30,559 bases of DNA from a virus, in IMG/VR virus record IMGVR_UViG_3300020404_000244, positions 1 through 30,559 of that record; one strand, 5' to 3'. The notes beneath the pieces are model-generated. The model was not told the DNA's origin and searched no databases. It saw only the letters and a list, made by a program, of their open reading frames with translations. This document shows, in pieces, positions 1 through 7,800 of this stretch. Every line of letters begins with the position of its first letter. The stretch's first letter is position 1. The translations under genes were made by a program, and so were the position numbers.

Positions 1-301
1 TTATTCCAGCGATTGCAGTTCCACCTTCTGCACTATATGTTAAAGGTGTGTTTGCAGTATATCCGTGTGCAGTAATAGTAATTCTTTCATTACTTGCGTT
101 CACAGAAGATGTAGCAACTGTTCTAGGTGGTGTAAGGTTTTTTACTCTCACTTTTTCTCCACCAGCTGTAGTTATTACATCACCTACTTTTACTTCGGTT
201 TTGTAGACTCCACTAGCGTTAGCTTGTACAATCGCACTTCCATTTGTAAAAGTGTGAGTACCAGTCAACGAGGAGCCATCATTCATACTCCATAAACTCA
301 T
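1..301 (-). CDS. Virion-type protein, N-terminal part (runs off the left edge)
   Basis: The first 100 codons of a gene that continues beyond base 1. It starts at an ATG preceded by a good ribosome site (AAGGAG, about 6 nt upstream). The N-terminus MSLWSMNDGSS is followed by a Thr/Ser/Gly/Val-rich, beta-type stretch with no signal peptide or hydrophobic helix. Such 'MSLW/MALW' beginnings are, from memory, common in structural proteins of marine T4-like phages, so a virion role is inferred. No enzyme motif is visible. A T4-type late promoter octamer lies about 26 nt upstream, which fits late, structural expression. The exact function cannot be decided from the fragment. Confidence 0.6.
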   Translation of the reverse strand, partial: MSLWSMNDGSSLTGTHTFTNGSAIVQANASGVYKTEVKVGDVITTAGGEKVRVKNLTPPRTVATSSVNASNERITITAHGYTANTPLTYSAEGGTAIAGI

Positions 302-325
302 TGTTTTCTCCTTATAGTTTTATAA

Positions 326-853
326 CTATTTATAACCTAATTTTTTCAATTCGTTCAATGTTGTACTCACAGATAAATGATGTATTCCGATACCACCTTT
401 TGATTTCCACTCTTTAATATTCTTAGCGTGGTCATCAATCAAAACATTAGGTTTGTTGTTTGTCATTGCAAAATCTTGTTTTTGAGAACGCCTTACTAAA
501 TGTATACGACTTCTCTGTGTTAAATTCAAATTCTTTCTCAACCATTTCATTTTACCAGGCACACAGTTACTATCTTTTGTTGAATATGCAGATAGTATAT
601 GTGAACCATATTTATTAACGAAACTCCATAATCTCTTTGCACCAGGCATCCACTCTAAGTTTTCCCAAAAGGTTTTATTCTTGTGAATAGTTGCCCACCT
701 TTTTGCATTATCCATTTTTACAAAGGATTGACCGACTTCTTTGTCAGCACCCTTTAAAAAATCAACCAACACCATATCCATATCACAAAATAGTGTCGGT
801 AGTTCCTCTTTCTCAGTTAATGTAGAATTATAAACATCATAAAAATTTCTCAC
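326..853 (-). CDS. HAD-superfamily phosphatase, 5'(3')-deoxyribonucleotidase-like
   Basis: A 175-aa protein with the HAD catalytic signature near its N-terminus (FCDMDMVLVDF, residues 22-32). D24 would be the nucleophile and D26 the acid/base. A motif IV-like acidic pair is seen at residues 139-142 (IDDH), followed by AKNIKEW. Length and motif spacing fit the cytosolic 5'(3')-deoxyribonucleotidase group, which dephosphorylates nucleoside monophosphates. Related proteins are common in T4-like marine phages and may serve nucleotide salvage. The start is a GTG with AGAGG just upstream. It has its own near-perfect sigma70 promoter and is followed directly by a structural-type gene. Substrate is inferred only. 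Confidence 0.8.
   Translation of the reverse strand: MRNFYDVYNSTLTEKEELPTLFCDMDMVLVDFLKGADKEVGQSFVKMDNAKRWATIHKNKTFWENLEWMPGAKRLWSFVNKYGSHILSAYSTKDSNCVPGKMKWLRKNLNLTQRSRIHLVRRSQKQDFAMTNNKPNVLIDDHAKNIKEWKSKGGIGIHHLSVSTTLNELKKLGYK
327..334 (-). promoter_or_regulatory. Candidate T4-type late promoter (TATAAATA)
   Basis: An exact TATAAATA octamer on the minus strand, overlapping the last codons and stop (TAT AAA TAG) of the HAD gene. It sits about 26 nt before the ATG of the structural gene that follows. T4 late promoters consist of this octamer alone. AT-rich DNA gives chance matches, so the support comes from its position. Confidence 0.45.
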
Positions 854-876
854 TTTACCTCTCTTTTCATTCTGTT

Positions 877-904
877 ATTATAACATACTATTGTAGGTTG
901 TCAA
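877..904 (-). promoter_or_regulatory. Consensus sigma70 promoter for the HAD gene
   Basis: On the minus strand, TTGACA (904-899) and TATAAT (882-877) are separated by 16 nt: both hexamers are perfect. The start codon is about 24 nt beyond the -10 box. It fills the short gap between the 261-aa gene and the HAD gene. Confidence 0.8.
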
Positions 905-909
905 CCCTA

Positions 910-1695
910 TCAAGATTTTTTTTGTTCTTTTGTTTCTACATCAGACATTGGTTTACCAGTCATAGTCTTATGCATTTTTTTACCCATAAGTTTTTCACCA
1001 TTTTTGCCTTTTTTATCTTTTTTATGGTTTTCGTGTCCTTCTTCGTGAACTATTTCCAAATCTTTAGTTGGAACTTGTTTTTCAATTCCGTGATGAAACC
1101 AAACATCATACCATTCAACCATACCTTTTTTATCTGGGTCGGCGTGCATAGAGTGTATTGTATTACCTTTACCCCATTTTTCGTGTACTACATTTTTTGC
1201 ACACATATGCCATTGGTTAGCTGGGTTAGGTGAATCTTCTAGTTTCTTTTCTTCTAGAGATTCTTTTTTAGGTTCAACAGATTCTTTTACTGCATCACCC
1301 CATACTTTTTTTAGAGCATCTCTCATAGTATCAACTCTAAAATATGCGTTTTCATTTTTAGACATTTTTAACTCCTTAACAGTCTCTTCAACTTCTTTTA
1401 CTTTATATTTTTTACCAGAAACGACCATTTCATTTTCACCGTTTTTTCTTGCTTGTGCAAGTTTCAATGTAAATGCATTACCTTCTTTTTCAATCGCTTT
1501 AGTAATTGCCTTTCTTCTTTTATGAAGAAATTTATCTGTTGAATCCACATCTCCATCATTATCAATATCTTTATCTTTTCTATCGTCAAACTTTTTCTTT
1601 ACAGCGTTTTTATTTACTGGGTCTAATTTTTTCTCGTAAACAGATAACACGGCATTTTCCAAAGTTCCATTTTTTGTATCAAAATACTTTGTCAT
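910..1695 (-). CDS. Structural-type protein with an EF-hand/dockerin-like calcium loop
   Basis: A 261-aa, Lys-rich protein. Residues 43-54 (DIDNDGDVDSTD) have Asp at loop positions 1, 3, 5, 7, 9 and 12 and Gly at 6, which fits a canonical EF-hand/dockerin calcium-binding loop. Around it are basic helices (KKKFDDRKDK, KFLHKRRKAI). The C-terminal third is rich in His, Trp and Lys and ends in a highly charged, probably disordered tail. From memory, similar DxDxDGDVD segments occur in virion proteins of marine T4-like phages, so a head-associated role is inferred. It follows the 350-aa gene through a TAATG stop/start overlap, so the two are probably translationally coupled. No enzymatic motif was recognised. 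Confidence 0.55.
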   Translation of the reverse strand: MTKYFDTKNGTLENAVLSVYEKKLDPVNKNAVKKKFDDRKDKDIDNDGDVDSTDKFLHKRRKAITKAIEKEGNAFTLKLAQARKNGENEMVVSGKKYKVKEVEETVKELKMSKNENAYFRVDTMRDALKKVWGDAVKESVEPKKESLEEKKLEDSPNPANQWHMCAKNVVHEKWGKGNTIHSMHADPDKKGMVEWYDVWFHHGIEKQVPTKDLEIVHEEGHENHKKDKKGKNGEKLMGKKMHKTMTGKPMSDVETKEQKKS

Positions 1696-2747
1696 TAATT
1701 TTCTCCTTGTTTCTCACGACTCGCATCAGTAACATCTTTAATTTTTGCTCTTTGCATAATTGTGTCGTGTTTATCTTTCATTCTCTCTTTTTCTCTATTA
1801 ATCAATTCTTTGGCGGCATCAGTAGCATCACCTTCTTTCATAACATTATGAAAAATTTGCATATGTTTTTTAACTCTTTCAGATTGACCTAAATGCATTT
1901 TAGATGCAGCTCTTAATTCATCACATATAGTATCTAGTGTTTTGTTTTCTAAATCTAATTTATCAATACGAACTGCCTGACCTAAATGCATTTTAGATGC
2001 ACCTTTAAGTTCTGCAACAACTTTTTTCATATCTTCAATATCACCATCTTTCTCCATAATAACACTTTCGTCAATAGGATTAAGAATATAATCTCTCATT
2101 TTATTCATACTGTTTGATGCAACTGCAAGTTTATTTGTCCACCAAGTTGGTAGTGAACCTTCCTTGTCCATAGAGTTTAGTTTACTCATAATCTCATTTG
2201 CATCTTCAATAACTGTTTTACATTTTCTAATCATTGATGGAACATCACTATGTCCATCTTCATTAAGTTCTTCTTTTAATGCTTTTTCAACACCTTTAGA
2301 ACTATCTGTACCATATTTCTTTTCAAGTGCCTTCATTAATTGTTTATCAAACTTCTTAACTTGAGGCCCCTTTGTAATACCTTTTTTTTGTAATTCACGA
2401 TAATACTTAAATAGTGCTGGTGCTTTAAGTTCTATAAAATTACCCACCTCTATTCTTGCCTGTAAAGGGTCTGGATTTTTTCTTTTCATAAGTTGAGCAA
2501 TCCTTGCAACTATAGCTTCTTTCGGAGGTAACGCTTGAACATATCTAGATTCATTAACTTCTTTTTTTGCCATCTTTGTTGCAGTTGCCATTTTTACAGA
2601 TTTCCAGTCATCACCATATCTTTTTTTAAAATCACCATCTGGTAAATCCTTTGCAATCTCTTCTCTGCGTTTCAATTCAGTTGGAGTCAGTTCTCTTTCC
2701 CTAACTTGTTGATACATCTCTGTCATAGTTTTTCTATATGTTGTCAT
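1695..2747 (-). CDS. Structural-type helical protein with an internal 31-residue repeat
   Basis: A 350-aa, strongly charged, helix-rich protein beginning MTTYRKTMTEMYQQVRE. Two copies of ASKMHLGQ, each preceded by EL(K/R)(G/A), lie exactly 31 residues apart in the C-terminal third, each followed by a basic segment. Several (V/L/I)xE sites (VNES, LNED, IDES) would suit a T4 gp21-type prohead protease. There is no signal peptide or membrane segment. By context it belongs to the structural or head-packaged group transcribed after the 833-aa gene, from which it is separated by only 8 nt carrying an AGGA ribosome site. The molecular function is unknown. Confidence 0.55.
   Translation of the reverse strand: MTTYRKTMTEMYQQVRERELTPTELKRREEIAKDLPDGDFKKRYGDDWKSVKMATATKMAKKEVNESRYVQALPPKEAIVARIAQLMKRKNPDPLQARIEVGNFIELKAPALFKYYRELQKKGITKGPQVKKFDKQLMKALEKKYGTDSSKGVEKALKEELNEDGHSDVPSMIRKCKTVIEDANEIMSKLNSMDKEGSLPTWWTNKLAVASNSMNKMRDYILNPIDESVIMEKDGDIEDMKKVVAELKGASKMHLGQAVRIDKLDLENKTLDTICDELRAASKMHLGQSERVKKHMQIFHNVMKEGDATDAAKELINREKERMKDKHDTIMQRAKIKDVTDASREKQGEN
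1885..2001 (-). repeat. 24-nt direct repeat with 93-nt period inside the 350-aa gene
   Basis: The same 24 bases occur at 1885-1908 and 1978-2001, 93 nt apart (31 codons). They encode the duplicated ASKMHLGQ core. Identity at the DNA level as well as the protein level suggests a recent or conversion-maintained duplication. Confidence 0.85.
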
Positions 2748-2755
2748 AACTTTTC

Positions 2756-5257
2756 CTAATTATCAACCTTTGCACCTTTTCTCCACTGAAAACAACTCCA
2801 GTATCGTGCTTTTGTTTTTGGGCCAGGATTATCGCAATTATGTCTTGCTCTAAAACTTTTTAATCTGCCAGGGTCGTCCCTCTTTATCTCCATATTTGGG
2901 TCTCCGAAAGTCACTTTAACTACATTACCTTTTTCATTTTTCACATAAACACCAAACTTTTTATTACTTCCACTAGGTAGTCTAAATGGGTCATTTAACT
3001 TAACTTTACGACCTTGATATTCAGATTCTACTATCTCTAGTTTCTCTATATATTTATCTTCACAGTCATCTTTAGAAATCTTTGACCTCATAAGATTATA
3101 GGTTTCTTGGAGTTTTTCTTCCCACTCATCTTTGTATCTTTCTTGATACTCTTTTCTAGTAGACGGTCTTTCAAACCAGTCTTGTATGTTGGATTCACTC
3201 GCAACCTTTGACTTGACTGACTGTTCATAGTCTTGGCCTGGTGTAACATCAAATGTATGTCTAGCATAAGGTTCTCCTATTTCATATGATTCTTTCTTCT
3301 TTTTCTTTTTAGATGCTCTTGCTTGTTTTTGTAAATCTGGGTCTGCCTTACCACCAGTTAACATTGAGTTCACTCTTGCAAATGCCCATTGTTGTGGTGT
3401 AGTGCCTGGTCTGTGTCCAGTTCTCCAAGCTGCAAGTCCTCTATCATAACTCTTTTTTAGAATACCATAAGGAACACCAGTTTGTTGTGATTTCTTAACA
3501 AGACCAGCAATCTTCTCAGTAAGATTTACAGATTCATCTATTTCAAAATCAACTTTGGCTGCAAGTTCAGATGGTAATTTACCTTTTTTTACTAAACCAT
3601 TTATGTAATATGCAATATCTCTTGCCTCAATACCCTTTACCATTTGTCCTAATGCTCTAGCAGGATTTCTGTGTCCTTGTTTATGCATCTGCATATACAT
3701 TTTAAGTATCTTATCGTAACCTTTAGGGTGAGTCATTTGATGTATCTTATCATAGATTTTTCTATAATAAGGCATTTCTTTTATATCAGTTTCTTCACCT
3801 TTTGCTCTTTGTAATTGTGCTGGTGTGGGTGCTCCCTTTTCACCTTTCTTTCTCATCTTCTCACCAGAACCTTGTTTTATTCTTTGTCTTTTTTTATGAA
3901 TGTTTGCCCATAAACTCTCGTCAACTTCTAACTGTTCTTTTAATGCACTTAACATATCTTTATATGATTTAGAAATCATTTTCTGAAACTTTTCTTTGTC
4001 TGCTGGTTTCTTCATAGAATCATATTTTGATTGAACTGCTTGTGCAATCTTAGATGAAACTTTTACTTTTTTCTTATCCATAAATTGAACTGGAAAATTA
4101 CCTCTTAGTGATACAGACTTTCTTAGTTGCATCATAATATTTTTATCTGCAGCTTTAATATCATCATCTGTTGCAGAAGTATCAACATCTGCTGGGTCAA
4201 TTCTTTTTTCTGTTACTTCACCATACATTTGTTTAAACTTTTTAGTATATTGCGATGGTTTAGTTTTCTTATCTTTATCACCAGGCGCTGGTTTGTATGC
4301 GTTTGGGTTATCATCGTCCATTTTCGCTCCCTTTGTAAAATGGGCATCTCTTGCCTTTTTAGTAGATACAGACATTCCTTTTTTATCACCTACACCTTTT
4401 GTGTAATACTTTGCTGGTTCTGTGCCTGGACTGTCTTTTATATCTGGGTCTTGTTTAACTTTTCTTACTTTTTTTGCTTCTTTTATTGAATGAAGAAATG
4501 CTTTATGTACATTTTCACCGTCTGTGTATTGTACATAGTTTGTTCCTCTTCTAATAATCTCACCACTAGTTCCATCATTTATATTTTCTACCAAATCACC
4601 GATTTGATAGATTGCACCTCTGACATATAAATCTCTTTCAATTTCTTCATCAGAGTATTTTGAATTTTCTTTTAAGTTCATACCTTTTCTCACATCCTTG
4701 AATAATTGATTACCATTTTTGAAACCTCTTGGTAATCCTTTTTGAAATGTATCATAATCATTATTGGTTGCAGCTGCCCTCATCTTAGATGCACTCATTC
4801 CAGTTACACCTTCTGCATCTGGGTCTCTTTCACCAGCACTAAAAATTTGTATAGTATCAAAATCATAAAAACCGTGTCGTTTTTCTTGACCATTATATGT
4901 TGTCAATAGTTTTTTAAACTCTGCAACTCTGTCAGAACCTACTACCATATTCAATTCTTTATAACCTTGTTCGTGAAAGTAAACTGCAATATCTAAAACT
5001 GTTTTTAATTTGTTATTTGCGATTATGTTTCTTTTATGTTTTGGAAACATATCTCTCATATATGCAACTTTCTTTGCAAGTGGTAAAGGGTCTTTCTTAT
5101 TGTTCTGAGAATGTGATGGGAATATGTAATAATCATCACCACCAGCAATCTTCTTGACTTTCTCTATTAGTTTTTCGTGACCAGTTGTTGGTGGATTGAA
5201 TCTACCAAATGTAAATACAACTGATTCAGTTCCTTCTAATAAGTTTCTAAGTTTCAT
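2756..5257 (-). CDS. Modular head-associated protein with N-terminal cytidylyltransferase-like domain
   Basis: An 833-aa protein. It begins MKLRNLLEG, resembling a capsid-targeting tag with an LLE cleavage site. Residues 13-165 form a nucleotidyltransferase: GRFNPPTTGH (18-27) is the HxGH-type motif, VGSDR (106-110) an internal strand motif, and GMSASKMR (153-160) the ISSTxxR-like motif. The rest is a string of basic modules: a small beta segment (about 215-255), a GAKMDDDNP-PAPGD segment (about 310-345), LWANIHKKR (449-457), a segment with GVPYGILKKSYDRG (594-607) and an end rich in FRARHNCDNPGPK (802-814). The modules are separated by IKE, VDE, IDE and LTE sites. The modules recur, from memory, in proteins of marine T4-like phages. 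Candidate activity is transfer of a nucleotide to a small molecule, but the substrate is unknown. Its start overlaps the 66-aa gene by 11 nt. Confidence 0.7.
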   Translation of the reverse strand: MKLRNLLEGTESVVFTFGRFNPPTTGHEKLIEKVKKIAGGDDYYIFPSHSQNNKKDPLPLAKKVAYMRDMFPKHKRNIIANNKLKTVLDIAVYFHEQGYKELNMVVGSDRVAEFKKLLTTYNGQEKRHGFYDFDTIQIFSAGERDPDAEGVTGMSASKMRAAATNNDYDTFQKGLPRGFKNGNQLFKDVRKGMNLKENSKYSDEEIERDLYVRGAIYQIGDLVENINDGTSGEIIRRGTNYVQYTDGENVHKAFLHSIKEAKKVRKVKQDPDIKDSPGTEPAKYYTKGVGDKKGMSVSTKKARDAHFTKGAKMDDDNPNAYKPAPGDKDKKTKPSQYTKKFKQMYGEVTEKRIDPADVDTSATDDDIKAADKNIMMQLRKSVSLRGNFPVQFMDKKKVKVSSKIAQAVQSKYDSMKKPADKEKFQKMISKSYKDMLSALKEQLEVDESLWANIHKKRQRIKQGSGEKMRKKGEKGAPTPAQLQRAKGEETDIKEMPYYRKIYDKIHQMTHPKGYDKILKMYMQMHKQGHRNPARALGQMVKGIEARDIAYYINGLVKKGKLPSELAAKVDFEIDESVNLTEKIAGLVKKSQQTGVPYGILKKSYDRGLAAWRTGHRPGTTPQQWAFARVNSMLTGGKADPDLQKQARASKKKKKKESYEIGEPYARHTFDVTPGQDYEQSVKSKVASESNIQDWFERPSTRKEYQERYKDEWEEKLQETYNLMRSKISKDDCEDKYIEKLEIVESEYQGRKVKLNDPFRLPSGSNKKFGVYVKNEKGNVVKVTFGDPNMEIKRDDPGRLKSFRARHNCDNPGPKTKARYWSCFQWRKGAKVDN

Positions 5258-5447
5258 TTGATACCTCTACTATTGGTTCACTACTAGATGTGTCTATGTA
5301 ATCACCTTTAGATGATTTCATATATTTTCTTGTAGTAACATCTTTTACCAACATACCATCTTTTAGAGTGTAAGTAATATATTTTGCAACAATTACACCT
5401 TCTTTACTTCTTTCAATATGTTCTTTCATAGGCCCTTCTTCTATCAT
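5247..5447 (-). CDS. Small hypothetical protein (66 aa)
   Basis: A 66-aa protein of mixed charge with beta-type character in the middle (VIVAKYITYTL). Its ATG overlaps the stop of the 153-aa gene by 4 nt (ATGA), and its end overlaps the start of the 833-aa gene by 11 nt. This tight packing argues that it is a real, coupled gene. An internal ATG six codons later (MKEHIERSKEGV) has a better ribosome site (GAAGG), so the protein may be 60 aa. No domain was recognised. Confidence 0.55.
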   Translation of the reverse strand: MIEEGPMKEHIERSKEGVIVAKYITYTLKDGMLVKDVTTRKYMKSSKGDYIDTSSSEPIVEVSNET

Positions 5448-5905
5448 TTTTTTGCTCTCATTTTTGCAATTCTCTCTCTATCTGCAATTCTTACTTTTCT
5501 TTCTTGTTTCTTCGCAATCTTATTAATCTTCTTTTTAATATTTGGTTTAGATAAGAAGTTCTGAGTTATCTGTGCTTTTCTTTGCATTGGTAAACTTCTA
5601 TATGGAAGTTTGTATATCTTTTGCACTAATAAATCAATCGCTTTCTTTCTTGCAATTCTTTTTATCGCTTGTGGTTTTTTATATCTTTTTAATGACCTCA
5701 TTCTTTTTTTCACAAACATTGCAGATTTTGCTCTTAACTTTCTTCCTGCCTTTCTTGCTCTTTGTATAAACTTTGAAATCGCAGTAACTTCGTCAAGATT
5801 TTCACTATCCATTATCTCAACAATCTCTTGGTCTATTGAATACATATCTCTAACATCATCATCTAAATCCATAACAAACTTTTTTAACTCTGTAAATGTT
5901 TTCAT
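5444..5905 (-). CDS. Very basic head-associated protein with capsid-tag-like N-terminus
   Basis: A 153-aa protein starting MKTFTELKKFVMDLDDD, an acidic N-terminal third with an LDE site near residue 38. About 110 residues extremely rich in Lys and Arg follow (for example RARKAGRKLRAKSAMFVKKR). The pattern of a tag, a protease-type site and a polycationic body matches T4 internal head proteins that bind packaged DNA. Similar basic proteins are, from memory, conserved in marine T4-like phages. Its ATG overlaps the preceding stop by 4 nt. A DNA-binding, head-packaged role is inferred, and no enzyme motif is present. Confidence 0.6.
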   Translation of the reverse strand: MKTFTELKKFVMDLDDDVRDMYSIDQEIVEIMDSENLDEVTAISKFIQRARKAGRKLRAKSAMFVKKRMRSLKRYKKPQAIKRIARKKAIDLLVQKIYKLPYRSLPMQRKAQITQNFLSKPNIKKKINKIAKKQERKVRIADRERIAKMRAKK

Positions 5906-6339
5906 ATTTCACTCCCTAATTCAACAGTTTCTTTTTTCTGACCTCTTTCTTGCCAGTCGTATGATTTTTCATCAGTTTTAATCGGGCCACCTTTTGCCCA
6001 AGTATGACACGCTCTTGCAGAATGACATTTGAAATGATGCATCCAACAATATCCTAATCGTCCATCTTCATCAGATGTACTGCCTGGCAAACAAGCATCC
6101 ATTCTCTCAGAAATATCAAATGCAACACAATTATTACATACAGACTTCTTTGCAGCTGTTTCGGTTGTTTTCCAATATTTTGCGATATCTTTCCAGTAAT
6201 CACCTGGCTCATCTACATTCAACGGCCCGTAGTTATAATTTTTAATCGTTGCATCTCTATTCTTAGTATTTAACTTTAGATTTTGAGTTGCAGCTGGACA
6301 AGACATTTTCTCTACAATATGTTGTTTAAATGTCTTCAT
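5902..6339 (-). CDS. Cysteine/histidine-rich protein with capsid-tag-like N-terminus
   Basis: A 145-aa protein beginning MKTFKQHIVEK, almost identical to the tags of its neighbours. The body has seven cysteines: C14, C68, C71, C83, C98, C105 and C111. These include a CNNC pair, with histidines at 101, 102, 106 and 112 (the segment YCWMHHFKCHSARACH). The spacing suggests binding of zinc or an iron-sulfur cluster. A PLNVDEPGDYWKDIAKYW segment precedes the cysteines. From memory, such proteins occur in other marine T4-like phages with no known function. ATGA overlaps join it to both neighbours. Metal binding and packaging in the head are inferences. Confidence 0.6.
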   Translation of the reverse strand: MKTFKQHIVEKMSCPAATQNLKLNTKNRDATIKNYNYGPLNVDEPGDYWKDIAKYWKTTETAAKKSVCNNCVAFDISERMDACLPGSTSDEDGRLGYCWMHHFKCHSARACHTWAKGGPIKTDEKSYDWQERGQKKETVELGSEI

Positions 6340-6656
6340 TTGTTCATTTCCTTTGTTTTCTTTTTCATCTTCTCTATATAAGCACGATAGATTGCAGCCT
6401 CTTTTGTTTTACCAGCAACTTTTGCTCTTTGTTCCATTGCAATCGCAGCTTGTATTTTGTGTGCGTGTTTTCTATTACTACTATTTATTTTCTTTACACT
6501 TTCCCTTGCAGTCTTTTCATCTTTAAATCCTAGTCCGTGTATTGTACCTTTAGGATTCTCATCTGTATATAAATCAGAATGTTTATCAGACCCTGCTGGT
6601 TGACCTTTCTTTCTAGGTATTCTTGGTGCTTCTATAAATTGTTTAAATGTTTTCAT
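6336..6656 (-). CDS. Small conserved phage protein with capsid-tag-like N-terminus
   Basis: A 106-aa protein read from the ATG that forms a TAATG overlap with the upstream stop. A GTG two codons earlier is possible but would break the tag. It begins MKTFKQFIEAP. The middle has a characteristic PRKKGQPAGSDKHSDLYTDE segment, then IHGLGFKDEKTA, then HAHKIQAAIAMEQRA. I believe this corresponds to a conserved phage domain of unknown function (possibly DUF5872), but I am unsure of the family number. It is basic and has no membrane segment. Position and tag place it among the presumed head-packaged proteins. Confidence 0.65.
   Translation of the reverse strand: MKTFKQFIEAPRIPRKKGQPAGSDKHSDLYTDENPKGTIHGLGFKDEKTARESVKKINSSNRKHAHKIQAAIAMEQRAKVAGKTKEAAIYRAYIEKMKKKTKEMNK
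6633..6656 (-). repeat. 24-nt repeat encoding the shared tag (second copy 7730-7753)
   Basis: The 24 bases encoding MKTFKQFI, ending at the ATG, are identical here and at 7730-7753, the starts of two different genes. A closely similar stretch starts the gene at 6339. The rest of the genes are unrelated, so the tag appears to have been copied. Confidence 0.8.
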
Positions 6657-7753
6657 TACCACTTAACCATATTATTATATTTCACAACTGGTTCTAAAAC
6701 CATAAATTCCATCAATGATTTATAAGATTTAGAAACAAAACTATAAATTTTTTTAAAAAAACTTTTTATCCAGTTAATTGCTTTTTTAAAAGTTCTTTTT
6801 ATTATATCAAAAATACTCTCATTTAACAAATCTGCATTTTTTATTTCTTCTTCTTGTATCATTTTAACACCGACCTTCAAAGCAGACCAAAAGGTGTAAT
6901 AACCAGTACCACCTTTTTTATTAGATGGTGATTTTAATTTAGCAGAAGTTCTTTGTGTTGTTTTAAAAGTTGCATCTGGTTTAACATATTTCATTATTTT
7001 AGAAACATATTCGTCTGATGATTTAGTTACTTTATGTAAAGTTGCATTACCATCATAATCTGTTACTAAAAAATGGTCAGCAGTTCCATCATTATCACCA
7101 AATTTAATTTTACCAGTCATTGCTTCAAAAGTAAATTCTCTACCAAATCCTTCTGAATTTATAAATACATCTCTCATATCTTTTTTAAATGCTTTATGAG
7201 CTTCATCTGCTTTTTTTAGTATTTCTATCTCTGCAAATTTACCTGCTTTTGATAATTGTGTTTTATTACCTTTTATATTATATTTTGTCATATCTGTTGA
7301 TGGTAACATATTGTCTATATGTTTTTTTAATCTTTTAACTGCATCATCCAATGTTTTTGTATTATCCATTGCATTATAAAAAGTAGCAGTTGCTTCTTTT
7401 CTTTCACCAGACATTAATACTGCATCACCAGTTTTTAAAGATATCTTTTTGTTACCGATTATAAAATCAGTTTTAGGTGTCAATGTTGAACCTTTAGGTT
7501 TATCAGGCAAAAAGTATTTTGCCCATTTATCAGTTGCTGGATAAGAATTTTTAGGAAAATACGATTTACCAGTTAATTTTAAATCATTAATAATTTTTTT
7601 ACCAACTTTTTCTGAATTAGGAATCAAGTCTGAAACGAAGTTTTCACCTCCAGCTGCAGATACAATCACTCTTTCCATATCATATGCTTTTTTTGTGTCA
7701 CCCATAATTAAATACTCCTTTTGTTCGTTTATAAATTGTTTAAATGTTTTCAT
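6656..7753 (-). CDS. Tagged 365-aa protein, possible nuclease fold, basic C-terminal helices
   Basis: It begins MKTFKQFINEQ, the clearest match to a T4-type capsid-targeting tag with an INE site. The N-terminal domain contains TDFIIGNKKISLKTG (about residues 94-108), a D-x(n)-xK arrangement that could be a PD-(D/E)xK nuclease core, but this is weak. A conserved-looking segment follows (REFTFEAMTGKIKFGD). After an LLNES site near residue 312 come about 40 residues of alternating aromatic/aliphatic and Lys residues (IFDIIKRTFKKAINWIKSFF), an amphipathic, cationic, helical stretch that could be membrane-active. The ribosome site is GAGGA. The function is unknown. Nuclease activity and membrane binding are both testable guesses. 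Confidence 0.6.
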   Translation of the reverse strand: MKTFKQFINEQKEYLIMGDTKKAYDMERVIVSAAGGENFVSDLIPNSEKVGKKIINDLKLTGKSYFPKNSYPATDKWAKYFLPDKPKGSTLTPKTDFIIGNKKISLKTGDAVLMSGERKEATATFYNAMDNTKTLDDAVKRLKKHIDNMLPSTDMTKYNIKGNKTQLSKAGKFAEIEILKKADEAHKAFKKDMRDVFINSEGFGREFTFEAMTGKIKFGDNDGTADHFLVTDYDGNATLHKVTKSSDEYVSKIMKYVKPDATFKTTQRTSAKLKSPSNKKGGTGYYTFWSALKVGVKMIQEEEIKNADLLNESIFDIIKRTFKKAINWIKSFFKKIYSFVSKSYKSLMEFMVLEPVVKYNNMVKW

Positions 7754-7778
7754 AACATTCCTCTACTTTATAATTACT

Positions 7779-7799
7779 ATATTTAAATATGTTTGTCAA
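7779..7799 (-). promoter_or_regulatory. Possible promoter for the tagged-protein cassette
   Basis: TTGACA (7799-7794) follows directly after the stop of the ligase-like gene, but no good -10 lies at 16-18 nt. A TTTAAATA octamer (7786-7779), one base from the T4 late TATAAATA, is present in a context (AAATATAGTA) shared with the promoter at 9066-9094. A late promoter seems the better reading. Confidence 0.35.
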
Positions 7800-7800
7800 G

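Noticed and set aside
5610-5981. Plus-strand open frame of 123 codons with hydrophobic residues
   Set aside because: Antisense to the Lys/Arg-rich 153-aa gene; Lys codons read backwards give Phe/Leu, so hydrophobicity is an artefact.
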